Shown here piece by piece: positions 9,542 to 18,238 of a DNA stretch of 64,000 bases. The notes beneath the pieces were generated by a model. That model did no database searches and was not told the DNA's origin. It saw only the letters and a program-made list of their open reading frames with translations. The number at the start of each line of letters is the position of its first letter. Within the stretch, counting starts at the first letter, position 1. The DNA is from Lacinutrix sp. (GTDB taxonomy: Bacteria; Bacteroidota; Bacteroidia; Flavobacteriales; Flavobacteriaceae): assembly GCF_029238095.1 (NCBI RefSeq), contig NZ_JAQWGS010000026.1, positions 124,001 through 188,000 on the forward strand, written 5' to 3'. The translations under genes and the position numbers were made by a program.

Positions 9542-10209
9542 ATGAAACTATTTAACATCAATAGATTTAAATCTATTAAAACCAAACGTTTGCAGAATTA
9601 CCTAGTTTATGCTATTGGAGAAATTATACTTGTAGTTGTTGGTATTTTAGTTGCTGTGGCTATTAATAATAGAAATGAAGCAAAAAAAGACGAAGCACAA
9701 GTAGATAAAATTGCTGCATAGAAACAGATATTAAAGAAATAAAAAGAATTAAACAGATTTTAGATGAAGATTTAAAACTTTATAATCTTTTTCTTAAAAA
9801 AGATAAAACACCAAAAGAAACTAAATACGTAAGCCAACAAGCTCCTTATCTAGTAACTATGGTTGTTGAGTTTGCATCTTTTAATTCTATTGTTTCTTCA
9901 TCTTTAGATAAAGCAACTCTAAGCAATTCTGTATTATCTAACAAATTATTAGAAATAGATCAAGATTATAAATCTATTTACGAGACGCTTAAACCTACAG
10001 AAGACTTAATTAAGGATGAATTAATTTCAAATATTAACCACATAAAAAAGAACTTCTATTGGTACGAAAAGTTAATGAATGATCAAGCACCTATTTTACA
10101 TAATATTAATTATAGGACAATTGCTATTATTTGGTTTTCTAAGTCAGAGTACCAATTCTCAGCTATAATGTTATTATGTAAAATATCCCAGAATAATCCG
10201 TTTCCATAA
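9542..10209 (+). pseudogene. DUF6090-type membrane-anchored protein, frameshifted and 3'-truncated
   Basis: The ATG at 9542 begins 59 codons with the family's single membrane segment (YLVYAIGEIILVVVGILVAVAINN). It stops at the TAG at 9719-9721, just after the start of the coiled-coil region. The coding pattern continues without a break in another frame from about 9709 (ETDIKEIKRIKQ...) to the TAA ending at 10209. A single indel near 9709-9720 explains this. The end (SQNNPFP) does not look like the family's normal C-terminus, so the 3' end is probably also lost. Function of the family is unknown. It starts 20 bases after the sugar transporter and was probably co-transcribed with it. Confidence 0.75.
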
Positions 10210-10249
10210 GTATGTGCAGTACTTGGGCATTAAACCAGAAATCGGTCTG

Positions 10250-10489
10250 CTACGCAGCGTTAATCAATGTTCCTATAATTAGACTCCACAAAAACAGCGA
10301 AACGGACATTGCGTTACTCGGTAAAGAAAAAGAACTAAAATCACTTACTATTTTATCTAATCTGCTATCTTTTTGTTTATTAATAACTAGCTCATTTTCT
10401 AAACTATCTATTACTTTATTTTGTGATAAACTAATGGTAGAGAATTGAAGAAAAAAGATTAAAAAAACAGAAGATTTGATAATTTTCAT
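10250..10489 (-). pseudogene. Truncated exported protein (signal peptide plus coil start)
   Basis: 79 codons. The N-terminus is a convincing Sec signal peptide (MKIIKSSVFLIFFLQFSTISLSQ) followed by NKVIDSLENELVINKQKDSRL. That opening is typical of TPR-containing sensor kinases and regulators in flavobacteria, where an IDSLxxxL repeat follows the signal sequence. After about residue 50 the sequence loses that character and soon stops. I read it as a 5' remnant of a longer gene. A TATATTTG -7-like element at 10628-10635, same strand, could have driven it. Confidence 0.45.
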
Positions 10490-10695
10490 AATAAATTAAA
10501 GAATAATCAGCTAATTAACAATATAAACTATAAAAACAAGAAAAAATACAACAAAAGAAATGTGTCATTCCTTTTTTAAATAGTTTGAAGCCATAAGCGT
10601 AGCGTTTCATTACATATTCGTTTACCACAAATATAATTCTCTATTAGAAGTCTTTATAAAACACTTTAAAATCCTTTAAAAGGCTTGGTTATTAG

Positions 10696-11460
10696 CTATT
10701 TAACGTACTTTTTTAGTAGATCTTGAATAAGCCTTACATCTGTTTCCTTATTTCGGATTAAATTATTTTTAGAATCACAATCAAATAAAGAATAATCAAT
10801 TTCTATTAAATTAATATTCTTTTTCTGTAATACGTCTTTGCGTCTTTTATTATATCTAATAATTTGTTCACCTCTAGTAATACCACTGGTAGTCATAACT
10901 TGCAGTTTCTCTTGATAAGCTTCTGTGTGGTTCGTTTTCTCTTTAAATTCTATAACCAAATTTGCATTTTCATAATAAGCTGCTAGAGGTAACTTTGTTC
11001 TAGTTTTTCCTCTTTTGTGCATGTCGCCTAGCAAAAAAGAAAAAGTATGTTTTCGAGAAGATTGTTCTTTAAGATACTCATCACAAAGATCTAAAATATA
11101 AAATTCATCGCTGCTTTCTCTTGTCGCTTTTGCTCTTTCTTTTTTAGATATTGTACTTGTAGGTTCTTGAGGTGTAAATGTTGTACCTTCTCTAACCAAG
11201 TACCAATAAACAGCTGACTCTGTTCGTTCTGCATGAACAGAAGGAATACTACTAAGTAGGGTTTCTTGATCTAAAGCACGTAAAACTTTACGAAGTGGTA
11301 ATCCTTTTTTTTGATCTTTTGAAAAAACACCTGCTTTTACTAAATCGTGCATAATGTCTTTTACTGGAATCCAATCTTTATCTGGATTTGCGTTAAAAAA
11401 TGCTTCAACAACTTTATTAATTTGTGTTACTTTATCTTCTGTTTTACTTCTTTTTTTCAT
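10696..11460 (-). CDS. Putative PD-(D/E)XK/Vsr-like nuclease-fold protein with N-terminal helical domain
   Basis: 254 residues, not firmly recognised. Residues 1-95 look like a winged-helix-type domain and 96-115 are a charged linker. Residues 117-254 have the order of a Vsr-like nuclease core: a helix, FSFLLGD146, then [19 protein letters not shown] with E171-F-K173, then [19 protein letters not shown] and [12 protein letters not shown]. In related folds the segment before the E-x-K strand carries an Asp (as in LPFDFY); here it reads LPLAAY, so either D146 takes over or catalysis is lost. It is alone, next to the decayed region 9.5-10.6 kb. A restriction, repair or mobile-element role is possible but not shown. 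Confidence 0.5.
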   Translation of the reverse strand: MKKRSKTEDKVTQINKVVEAFFNANPDKDWIPVKDIMHDLVKAGVFSKDQKKGLPLRKVLRALDQETLLSSIPSVHAERTESAVYWYLVREGTTFTPQEPTSTISKKERAKATRESSDEFYILDLCDEYLKEQSSRKHTFSFLLGDMHKRGKTRTKLPLAAYYENANLVIEFKEKTNHTEAYQEKLQVMTTSGITRGEQIIRYNKRRKDVLQKKNINLIEIDYSLFDCDSKNNLIRNKETDVRLIQDLLKKYVK

Positions 11461-11632
11461 GATTTTAACTTTTTATATTATCTATATTGCAAATACAAAT
11501 AAAACGCGTGCAAGATAAGCGAATATTATGTTGAAAAAGAAGATTCTACAAGACTCTTTTTATAACTTTTATACTAATAGCCTTATCTTAAGTTCATAAA
11601 TATGAAGAATCTAAAGTAGATTTGTAAACTAC

Positions 11633-11649
11633 TTAGACCTCAGGTCTAA
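11633..11649. promoter_or_regulatory. Perfect palindrome upstream of thiE
   Basis: TTAGACCT-C-AGGTCTAA is an 8-bp perfect inverted repeat with a 1-base spacer, 55 bases before the ThiE start. It has no T tract, so it resembles an operator more than a terminator. The binding protein is unknown. I see no THI-box/TPP riboswitch in this gap. Confidence 0.45.
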
Positions 11650-11703
11650 ATGACTTTAAAAAAAGGAACGTTTATTTTAATAATTTGAGTGAAATTATAA
11701 AGC

Positions 11704-12348
11704 ATGATTATACCTAAACTACATTATATTACTCAAGGCAAATCACCTAAAGAACACATAGAAAACATACAAAAGGCATGTTCTTCTGGAGCCGAATTAG
11801 TGCAACTACGCTTAAAAAATATTTCTGAAAAAAAGATTTTAAAACTAGCAACAGAAGCAAGAGAAATCACCTCTCATTTTCAAACCAGATTAATTATTAA
11901 CGATTATTATAAAATTGCAAAAAGTGTAAAAGCAGATGGTGTGCATTTAGGACCAACAGATACTTGTCCTAAAGAAGTAAGAAAACATTTGTATACTTGG
12001 CAAATAATTGGTGGCACTGCAAGTACATTACAAGAATGTCAAACATTAATTACTAAGGATGTAGATTATATTAGTTTAGGACCTTTTAAAGCTAGCAAAA
12101 CAAAAGAGACTACAAATCCTGAGTTAGAATTAGAAGCTTACAAAACAATTTTAGATACTTTAAATACTCAAATACCAATTATTAGCGTTGGTGGCATTAC
12201 AACTGATGATGTTAAAGCTATTTTAGAGACAGGTATAGTTGGGATTGCAGTTTCTGAAGCGATAACACTCAATTTCAATAGCATTAAAACATTTAACAAT
12301 TTGCTAAAAGCCTCTTCAACAGAAGAAAAACGTTATAGCTTTAAGTAG
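11704..12348 (+). CDS. thiE: Thiamine phosphate synthase family protein (ThiE)
   Basis: 214 residues, a TIM barrel. ThiE landmarks are readable: VQLRLKN near residue 33 (the QxRxK site), LIINDYYKIA, DGVHLGPTD, a SLGPFKASKTK loop and the phosphate-binding GGITTDDV. It would join HMP-PP and thiazole phosphate to make thiamine phosphate in the cytosol. It stands alone: no other thiamine gene is nearby, and the paralogue TenI or a salvage role cannot be excluded. A perfect palindrome lies upstream. Confidence 0.75.
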   Translation: MIIPKLHYITQGKSPKEHIENIQKACSSGAELVQLRLKNISEKKILKLATEAREITSHFQTRLIINDYYKIAKSVKADGVHLGPTDTCPKEVRKHLYTWQIIGGTASTLQECQTLITKDVDYISLGPFKASKTKETTNPELELEAYKTILDTLNTQIPIISVGGITTDDVKAILETGIVGIAVSEAITLNFNSIKTFNNLLKASSTEEKRYSFK

Positions 12349-12499
12349 ATATTATGCTTTTTTACATATGCTTAAAAAGGAACTAAAAGCATTTCATACT
12401 CAAAATTTAGACAGCCTCTCCTCTTCAGTCATGTTTTCTAGATAAACTAATTTTTTTAGTCAATAAAAATACGCAGTATATCGTATTGTAATTTATTAA

Positions 12500-12818
12500 G
12501 GCAAAAATGGTTATTTAATTAAAGAAATTTTACAAAGCGGAATTTACGATTATAAAGTAATTGTGGATAAAAAAGGTAACAAAATCGACTTTTATGATAT
12601 TAATAAAACCGATGCTAAACACTTTAAAACCTACAACTTATACTTTAGGCGGAAAAAGAAATGGTTATGGTATATATACCTATGTAGACCGTTCTGTATT
12701 TAAAGGCTTCTTTAAAGATGATAAAATAGATGGTCTAGGTGTCATGAAGTATAACAAATCTGGAGACTTAGTTCAAGGTGTTTTTAATAACAAAGGAGCA
12801 AAGATTAAAGATTTTTAA
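12500..12818 (+). pseudogene. MORN-repeat protein remnant, frameshifted
   Basis: From about 12500 a coding-like frame reads GKNGYLIKEILQSGIYDYK...KIDFYDINKTDAKHFK. It is then lost near 12610-12630 and continues in a second frame as TLGGKRNGYGIYTYVDRS, VFKGFFKDDKIDGLGVMKY and DLVQGVFNNKGAKIKDF. The second part holds two MORN repeats (pattern G-x-G-x-Y/K-x-Y...F-x-G-x-F). A stop codon lies just before 12500, and the region back to 12349 shows no clear start, so the 5' end is also gone. MORN repeats usually mediate membrane or protein contacts; this copy looks dead. Confidence 0.65.
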
Positions 12819-12880
12819 AATTTAAATATAACACCTATCCAAATAAAATTGTAATCTTGTTAAAAATTAAAACAACAATA

Positions 12881-12912
12881 AAAAAGCCCATCAAAATATT
12901 GATGGGCTTTTT
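12881..12912. terminator. Bidirectional terminator 3' of the cold shock gene
   Basis: A perfect 14-bp stem (AAAAAGCCCATCAA / TTGATGGGCTTTTT) with a 4-base loop and T runs on both strands. It sits between the MORN remnant and the convergent csp gene. Confidence 0.9.
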
Positions 12913-12932
12913 AAAAAAACTTGAAATATATA

Positions 12933-13124
12933 TTAGATAACTTTTACGTTAACTGCATTTAATCCTTTGTTTCCTTCTTGTAGGTCAAATTCAACCTCGT
13001 CACCTTCACGAATTTCATCTACTAAACCTGAAATGTGTACAAAGTGATCTTTGTCTACACCTTCTTCTGTGATAAATCCAAAACCTTTAGTGTCGTTGAA
13101 AAATTTTACTGTTCCTTTACTCAT
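12933..13124 (-). CDS. Cold shock protein, CspA family
   Basis: 63 residues, a single cold-shock domain. RNP1 is KGFGFI and RNP2 is HFVHIS. It binds single-stranded nucleic acid and acts as an RNA chaperone, melting secondary structure at low temperature. A -7 element lies 42-49 bases upstream, implying a short leader rather than the long thermosensing leader of E. coli cspA. Its downstream terminator is strong. Confidence 0.93.
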   Translation of the reverse strand: MSKGTVKFFNDTKGFGFITEEGVDKDHFVHISGLVDEIREGDEVEFDLQEGNKGLNAVNVKVI

Positions 13125-13165
13125 AATAATGTAATATTTAATTTTAATAATTGTTTACTAAAGCG

Positions 13166-13173
13166 CAAAGATA
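13166..13173 (-). promoter_or_regulatory. Putative -7 element of the cold shock gene
   Basis: On the minus strand TATCTTTG matches TAnnTTTG, 42 bases before the csp start codon. A TTGG about 24 bases further upstream could be the -33 part, though the spacing is long. Confidence 0.4.
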
Positions 13174-13332
13174 GTGCCAATAATTTGATATAACCTACCA
13201 ATCTATAGGAAATTAAATTTATGAGTTTAAATCGCTACTGTTTTTTTGTATCAGAGTTCATCAATAAATGCTGAATTTATTAATAATAACAACAGATATT
13301 TGATAAAAAATCAACAGTTGAAAACAGAAATA

Positions 13333-14226
13333 TTAGGTTTTTTTTCTAGATGTAATGAAATAAACACCTGTAAGCAATACTGCAGCTGCAATTATAGATT
13401 GTGTACTTAAGGTTTCATCTAAAACATACCATCCTAAAACCATAGCAACTATTGGATTTACATAAGCAGATGTTGCTACTTTCTCTGCAGATACTTGTTT
13501 TAAAAGATAATTAAACGCAGTAAAAGCTGCAATACTTCCAAAGGTTACAAGTCCCAACATAGAGAGTTGTACATTTATGCTCCAGTGTAATGGCGAAACC
13601 CATGCTTCTCCAAAAATAAGGCTTAAAATGGTTAGCATAATACTGGCTATTAGCATTTGGTAGCCTGTACTTACAAAATAATTTTTAGGCAAATCTGCTT
13701 TACCCACAAACACACTTCCATAACTCCAGGCAAAAACACATGTAAAAATCATAAAAATACCTAATAAGGTGTCTTTGTCTGTTACTAATTCTTGTTGGCC
13801 TACAAGCAAATACATTCCAATAACACCTAAACCAACACCTATTAAAGATTTTGGTTTCATTTTTTTATTATCAATAAAACGCATTAACAATAAAACAAAT
13901 AAAGGTTGTGTAGAAGCTAATAAAGCACCAAAGCCACTATCCACATATTTTAAAGCCCAAACAAAAACACCGTTACCGTAAACTAGAAATAGAAATCCAA
14001 TTAATGTAGAATTTAATAGCTGTTTTTTTGAGATTTTTAGATTGAATTTTAAAGCTTTTGCTATACTAAAAATTAAAATACTAGCACTAAAAAAACGAAT
14101 TGCTGCAAGAAAAAAAGGTGGTAACTCTGTTACAGATATTTTATTTAGCAAGTATGTAGATCCCCAAATAACATAAATACCTATAAATGCAATAATAATT
14201 AAAGCTTTAGAACTTAATTTTGGCAT
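13333..14226 (-). CDS. EamA/DMT family transporter
   Basis: 297 residues with ten predicted membrane segments in two EamA halves, the second starting around residue 150. The family signatures are the N-terminal IYVIWGSTYLLNKIS and the SAYVNPIVAMVLGW segment in the second half. It probably exports a small metabolite or amino acid through the inner membrane; the substrate is not readable. It lies 43 bases downstream of the SDR gene on the same strand, so it could be the last gene of a helicase-SDR-transporter transcript. Confidence 0.88.
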   Translation of the reverse strand: MPKLSSKALIIIAFIGIYVIWGSTYLLNKISVTELPPFFLAAIRFFSASILIFSIAKALKFNLKISKKQLLNSTLIGFLFLVYGNGVFVWALKYVDSGFGALLASTQPLFVLLLMRFIDNKKMKPKSLIGVGLGVIGMYLLVGQQELVTDKDTLLGIFMIFTCVFAWSYGSVFVGKADLPKNYFVSTGYQMLIASIMLTILSLIFGEAWVSPLHWSINVQLSMLGLVTFGSIAAFTAFNYLLKQVSAEKVATSAYVNPIVAMVLGWYVLDETLSTQSIIAAAVLLTGVYFITSRKKT

Positions 14227-14269
14227 GGTTAAAATTAGTTATTTTTAATTATTAATATGAATTTAAAAC

Positions 14270-15805
14270 CTACCAATCAATTGGAAAATAATCTTTTAAA
14301 AACTTACCAGACCAATGTTTTCCTGTGTTAATACCATCTATCAAAGGATCCATAACTCTGGCAGCACCATCAACAATATCTAAAGGTGGCTGAAAATCGT
14401 GTACTTCTACTTTTTTCTTAGATAATTCTGCAGGATCTTCGTCTGTTACCCAACCAGTATCAACTGCATTCATATAAATACCAGATTTAGCAAATGTTGC
14501 TGCAGAAGTATGCGTTAGCATATTTAAGGCAGCTTTAGCCATATTTGTATGTGGATGTCTGTCCTCTTTTTTAAAGCGATGAAACTTACCTTCCATAGCA
14601 GAAACATTAATAATATGCTTTTTACCTGTGTTTTCTTTCATCATAACATTTGATAATCGATTGCACAGTACAAATGGAGCAACAGCATTTACTAATTGCA
14701 CTTCTACCATTTCGGTAGTTTCAATTTCACCAAGCTTTAAACGCCAGCTATTGGTTTTACGTAAATCTACTTGTTGTAAATCTGCATCCAATTTTCCTTC
14801 TGGGAAGACTTCAGACGTTTGTAAAGAATTATCAAAACTATAAGGGATTTGAGATAATTCTGCCGAGTTACGCAATCCAATGCCAGGTTCTGGACCATGC
14901 CATGTTACTGGTAACACATTGTTTTTACTCGTTTTTGATGTACTTATACTTAAATCTGATAGTTCTTGTAAACAATTAATATGGTCTTTTAATAACGGTT
15001 GAGCCAATTTTGGTAGTTGGTCTACAGGAAGCTTTTCGTTTGCCATTAAATGAAAATAAAAGCCTGATGGTCTTCTTACTGTTTGCGCTGCATTATTAAT
15101 TAAAATATCTAATCGGTTGTATTTTTGTTCAATGTAATTGCAGAAAATTTCTACACTTGGTATATGTCTTAAATCGAGTCCGTGTATATGTAAACGAGCA
15201 CTCCAATCCTTATAATCTTCTTCTTTAGAAAACCTGATTGCAGAATCTGCAGGAAAACGCGTAGTAGCTACTACTGTTGCTCCAGAACGCAATAACATAA
15301 GTGTAATATGGTAGCCTATTTTTAATCTAGAACCTGTAATTACAGCCACTTGATCTGTTAAATCTGTAGTTTGAAATCGTTTGGCATAATTTAAATCACC
15401 ACAGTTTGTGCACATGGTATCGTAAAAGTGGTGCAGTTTTGCATAAACAGTCTTGCAAACATAGCAGTTTCTTGGAGATTCTAATTCTGGTGTGTCTTCT
15501 GGTATTGATGCCGCAGACAATAATTTTGGAGCTACAAATAATGCAGCTTCGCGAGCAGAACGAATTCCTGTAGATTTCCTAGCATGTTTATCGCTTTCAA
15601 TTTGTTTACGCTTTGCAGCTTTTTTTGCATCTTTTCTTCTGCGCTGAAACTCTTCTCTATTAGGACGCGTTAATTCTCCAGCTGCTTTAAATAGCGCGAC
15701 ACGTTGTGCTTCTGGCAATTCAAAAAGTGTACTAGTATTTTCTAGCAGCTTTTGTAGCGTTGCAATACAAGCTTCTATCTCTTGATTATGGTTGTTTTCT
15801 TTCAT
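14270..15805 (-). CDS. SDR-family oxidoreductase with N-terminal zinc-finger-like module; catalytic Tyr replaced
   Basis: 511 residues, about twice a usual SDR. Residues 1-100 are helical and highly charged. C114-x2-C117...C132-x2-C135 form a four-Cys zinc-ribbon-like module. A Rossmann SDR domain follows: TGSRLKIG at 157-164, then LDILINNAA. In the active-site region the expected Y-x3-K reads T420-N-M-A-K424, so the catalytic Tyr is Thr, while the Ser site (NVSAMEG) is present. The C-terminal 90 residues keep SDR shape (AVDTGWV). It may bind rather than turn over its substrate, or use altered chemistry. Fifteen bases downstream of a DEAD-box helicase; probably one operon. Confidence 0.8.
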   Translation of the reverse strand: MKENNHNQEIEACIATLQKLLENTSTLFELPEAQRVALFKAAGELTRPNREEFQRRRKDAKKAAKRKQIESDKHARKSTGIRSAREAALFVAPKLLSAASIPEDTPELESPRNCYVCKTVYAKLHHFYDTMCTNCGDLNYAKRFQTTDLTDQVAVITGSRLKIGYHITLMLLRSGATVVATTRFPADSAIRFSKEEDYKDWSARLHIHGLDLRHIPSVEIFCNYIEQKYNRLDILINNAAQTVRRPSGFYFHLMANEKLPVDQLPKLAQPLLKDHINCLQELSDLSISTSKTSKNNVLPVTWHGPEPGIGLRNSAELSQIPYSFDNSLQTSEVFPEGKLDADLQQVDLRKTNSWRLKLGEIETTEMVEVQLVNAVAPFVLCNRLSNVMMKENTGKKHIINVSAMEGKFHRFKKEDRHPHTNMAKAALNMLTHTSAATFAKSGIYMNAVDTGWVTDEDPAELSKKKVEVHDFQPPLDIVDGAARVMDPLIDGINTGKHWSGKFLKDYFPIDW

Positions 15806-15820
15806 GTAAATTACAACTAA

Positions 15821-17161
15821 CTAGCTACCTTTCTTATTTTTATTATCTTCAGATTTTGTAATCACATTTTCTGTTTCCTTTACATAATTTGCAAGAATTT
15901 TATCTACTAATTCTTCTTTTGTTAAATGATGAAAAATAGTTTTAACTTTAGCTTTCACATCTTCAGAAATGGTTCTATTTGGCTTGGTTTTAAAAATTCT
16001 TTTTGCCCATAATAAGGTGTTATTGTCTTCAATACTTTTAGCATCTGCCTTTTTAAAACGTTTAAATACAATATCGAGTTCGTTTTCAAAATCCGAAATA
16101 TCTTCAATCTCTTCTTTTTGAATTATGGTAAGCGACAAGCCTTTTGCTCCTGCTCTAGCTGTTCTTCCACTTCTATGCACATAAGCATCATAAGTATCTG
16201 GTAAATGATAATTTACAACGTAAGACACTTCTTTTACATCAATACCACGAGCAGCCAAATCTGTTGCTACTAAAATATCTATATGTCCTTCTCTAAACTG
16301 ACCCATAATACGGTCTCGTATACCTTGAGATAAACTACCATGTAAAGCACCAGATGAAAATTTATTTATTGCTAATTTTTTTGCTAACTTGTTTACAGCA
16401 GCTTTTGTTTTACAAAAAATAATAGCGCGTTCTCCTTCTCGAGTGTTTAAAAAATGAAGCAACACTTCAAGTTTCTCTATTGGCTCTACAACAATGTATT
16501 GATGCTCTATACCTTGATGACCAACAGTTGCCATATCTACTTCTATTTGAATTACTTTTTTAGACATGTAATTTTGGACCAATTGCTTTATGGCTCCTGG
16601 CATAGTTGCAGTAAATAATAAAGTTCTTCTTTTTTTAGGAATTTCTTTAATTATACTATCTAAACCTTCTTTTAAAGCACTTACCATTTCATCTGCTTCG
16701 TCTAAAATAAAATATGAAATGTTTTTAATATTAATTGCTTCACGCTTTACCAAATCTGCCAATCGACCTGGTGTTGCTACAACAATATGCGTAGGTTGTT
16801 TTAAGCGTTCAATTTGAGGTTTAATTGGAATGCCTCCACAAACGGAAGCTATAGAAATCTTAGGACTATGTGCTGCAAAAGATTCTAGACTATTAAAAAT
16901 TTGTTGTCCTAATTCTCTTGTTGGAGCTAAAATTACTGCTTGAATAGTGCTGTCTTCTACATTAATTAATTGTAATAAAGGCAAGCCAAAAGCAGCTGTT
17001 TTACCAGTTCCTGTTTTTGCTAATGCAACTACATCTTCTTTTTGGTTTAATAGTACAGGAATTACCTGTTCTTGAATTGCTGTTGGAACAGTAATTTTTA
17101 TAGCTGAAAGACTTTGTTGTAAAGCTTCATTAATACCTAAATCTGAAAAATGGTTTGGCAT
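15821..17161 (-). CDS. DEAD-box RNA helicase (RhlE/CsdA-like)
   Basis: 446 residues with all DEAD-box motifs: Q motif TAIQEQ, AKTGTGKT, PTRELGQQ, TPGRL, VLDEADEM, FTATMP (motif III as TAT), IIFCKTK, ATDLAARGID and HRSGRTARAG. A C-terminal extension of about 90 residues is charged and ends NKNKKGS, a likely RNA-binding tail. It should unwind structured RNA, typically in ribosome assembly or cold adaptation. First gene of a probable operon with the SDR and EamA genes. Confidence 0.92.
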   Translation of the reverse strand: MPNHFSDLGINEALQQSLSAIKITVPTAIQEQVIPVLLNQKEDVVALAKTGTGKTAAFGLPLLQLINVEDSTIQAVILAPTRELGQQIFNSLESFAAHSPKISIASVCGGIPIKPQIERLKQPTHIVVATPGRLADLVKREAINIKNISYFILDEADEMVSALKEGLDSIIKEIPKKRRTLLFTATMPGAIKQLVQNYMSKKVIQIEVDMATVGHQGIEHQYIVVEPIEKLEVLLHFLNTREGERAIIFCKTKAAVNKLAKKLAINKFSSGALHGSLSQGIRDRIMGQFREGHIDILVATDLAARGIDVKEVSYVVNYHLPDTYDAYVHRSGRTARAGAKGLSLTIIQKEEIEDISDFENELDIVFKRFKKADAKSIEDNNTLLWAKRIFKTKPNRTISEDVKAKVKTIFHHLTKEELVDKILANYVKETENVITKSEDNKNKKGS

Positions 17162-17228
17162 AGAATATAATTTTGAGCAAAGATAACTACACTTTTATAA
17201 GATGTACTACCAATTCTTAAAATATACT

Positions 17229-18092
17229 TTAAAGTACTTCCAACTTATAACCTACTCCATGAACGTTAGTTAGCTTTATTGAAGCATCCTCTTGTAGTTT
17301 TTTACGTAATTTAGAAATATAAGTATCTAAACTTCTACCAACAAAAACACCATGGTCTTCCCATACTTTTTTTGTGAGTTCGTCTCGCTTTATTATTTTA
17401 TTTGGGTTTGCTACAAATAGAGCAAGAAGCTCGCATTCTTTTTTTGAAAGACTAATTTCTGTTGCTGCTTTTACTAAATTGTTTTGCTCTGGATAGAATT
17501 TGTACTGTCCAATCGCCTTATAATTGTCTTGATTAATTTCATTCGATGGTTTAGACCTTGTTCTAAAAAATTTAAATAGCAATAACCCAAAAATACCTAT
17601 AATAGATAAAACTATAGGCAAAGTATAACCAGAACCAGCTTTAGTTATTTTAGTAAATCTAACCGTTACCAAATAACAATCACTATGTAATTGTCTGCCA
17701 CCACAAGGGATGATTCCATTTTCTTTGTTTTCTTTCATTTCGTAGCTATAAGCTACTTGATTGTCTTCACATTTTATAACTTCGGTAAGATACTGATTAG
17801 GTAAACTAGCTTTTTCAAAACTAATTTTTATATGTTTTACCAAAGTATCTGGATGAATACTTAGTTGGTTTTCAAAAGATAATTCATATTTAAAATTACC
17901 TAAATTTATAACTGGCATAATTAAAGAAGTTGAATCTTGATTGCTTAGTAATAAATGATGTCCAACATCACGTAAAGCTAGTTTTGTGGTTTCAGAACGT
18001 GTAGTGTTTGGTTCTTTTGTACAAGATAAACTCACTAATAAAAGAGCAAAAACAGTACAATAGAATACTACAGAATAAATGTGTTTTCTCAT
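17229..18092 (-). CDS. Membrane-anchored winged-helix (OmpR-type) transcription regulator
   Basis: About 287 residues from the Met at 18092, chosen because it begins a signal/anchor (MRKHIYSVVFYCTVFALLLVSLSC); an upstream ATG at 18143 is less likely. The next 130 residues form an outside domain with cysteines. A second membrane segment follows (YTLPIVLSIIGIFGLLLFKFF), then a cytoplasmic OmpR/PhoB-type DNA-binding domain: LSKKECELLALFVANPNKIIKRDEL, the recognition-helix part SLDTYISKLRKKL, and the wing NVHGVGYKLE. There is no receiver domain, so it looks like a ToxR-like one-component regulator sensing an envelope signal. It is divergent from the TonB-C-like gene at 18239, its most likely target. 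Confidence 0.8.
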   Translation of the reverse strand: MRKHIYSVVFYCTVFALLLVSLSCTKEPNTTRSETTKLALRDVGHHLLLSNQDSTSLIMPVINLGNFKYELSFENQLSIHPDTLVKHIKISFEKASLPNQYLTEVIKCEDNQVAYSYEMKENKENGIIPCGGRQLHSDCYLVTVRFTKITKAGSGYTLPIVLSIIGIFGLLLFKFFRTRSKPSNEINQDNYKAIGQYKFYPEQNNLVKAATEISLSKKECELLALFVANPNKIIKRDELTKKVWEDHGVFVGRSLDTYISKLRKKLQEDASIKLTNVHGVGYKLEVL

Positions 18093-18238
18093 AATTAGCT
18101 GTAAATAACACATAATTTTATGACTTTTGGTAGTTGTTGACACTTCTTTTACATTCTTTTGACATATTTTGAAACTATTCCTCCTAGTTTTACTTCATCA
18201 AACAAAATAAGTCATCATTAATCATTAAATTTAAAGTT

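Noticed and set aside
10212-10448. Plus-strand 78-codon frame at 10212
   Set aside because: It is antisense to the signal-peptide remnant and has no protein features of its own.
9000-13000. A defence island or integrated element around the nuclease-like gene
   Set aside because: No integrase, transposase, toxin-antitoxin or known defence partner is visible; only gene remnants and housekeeping genes surround it.
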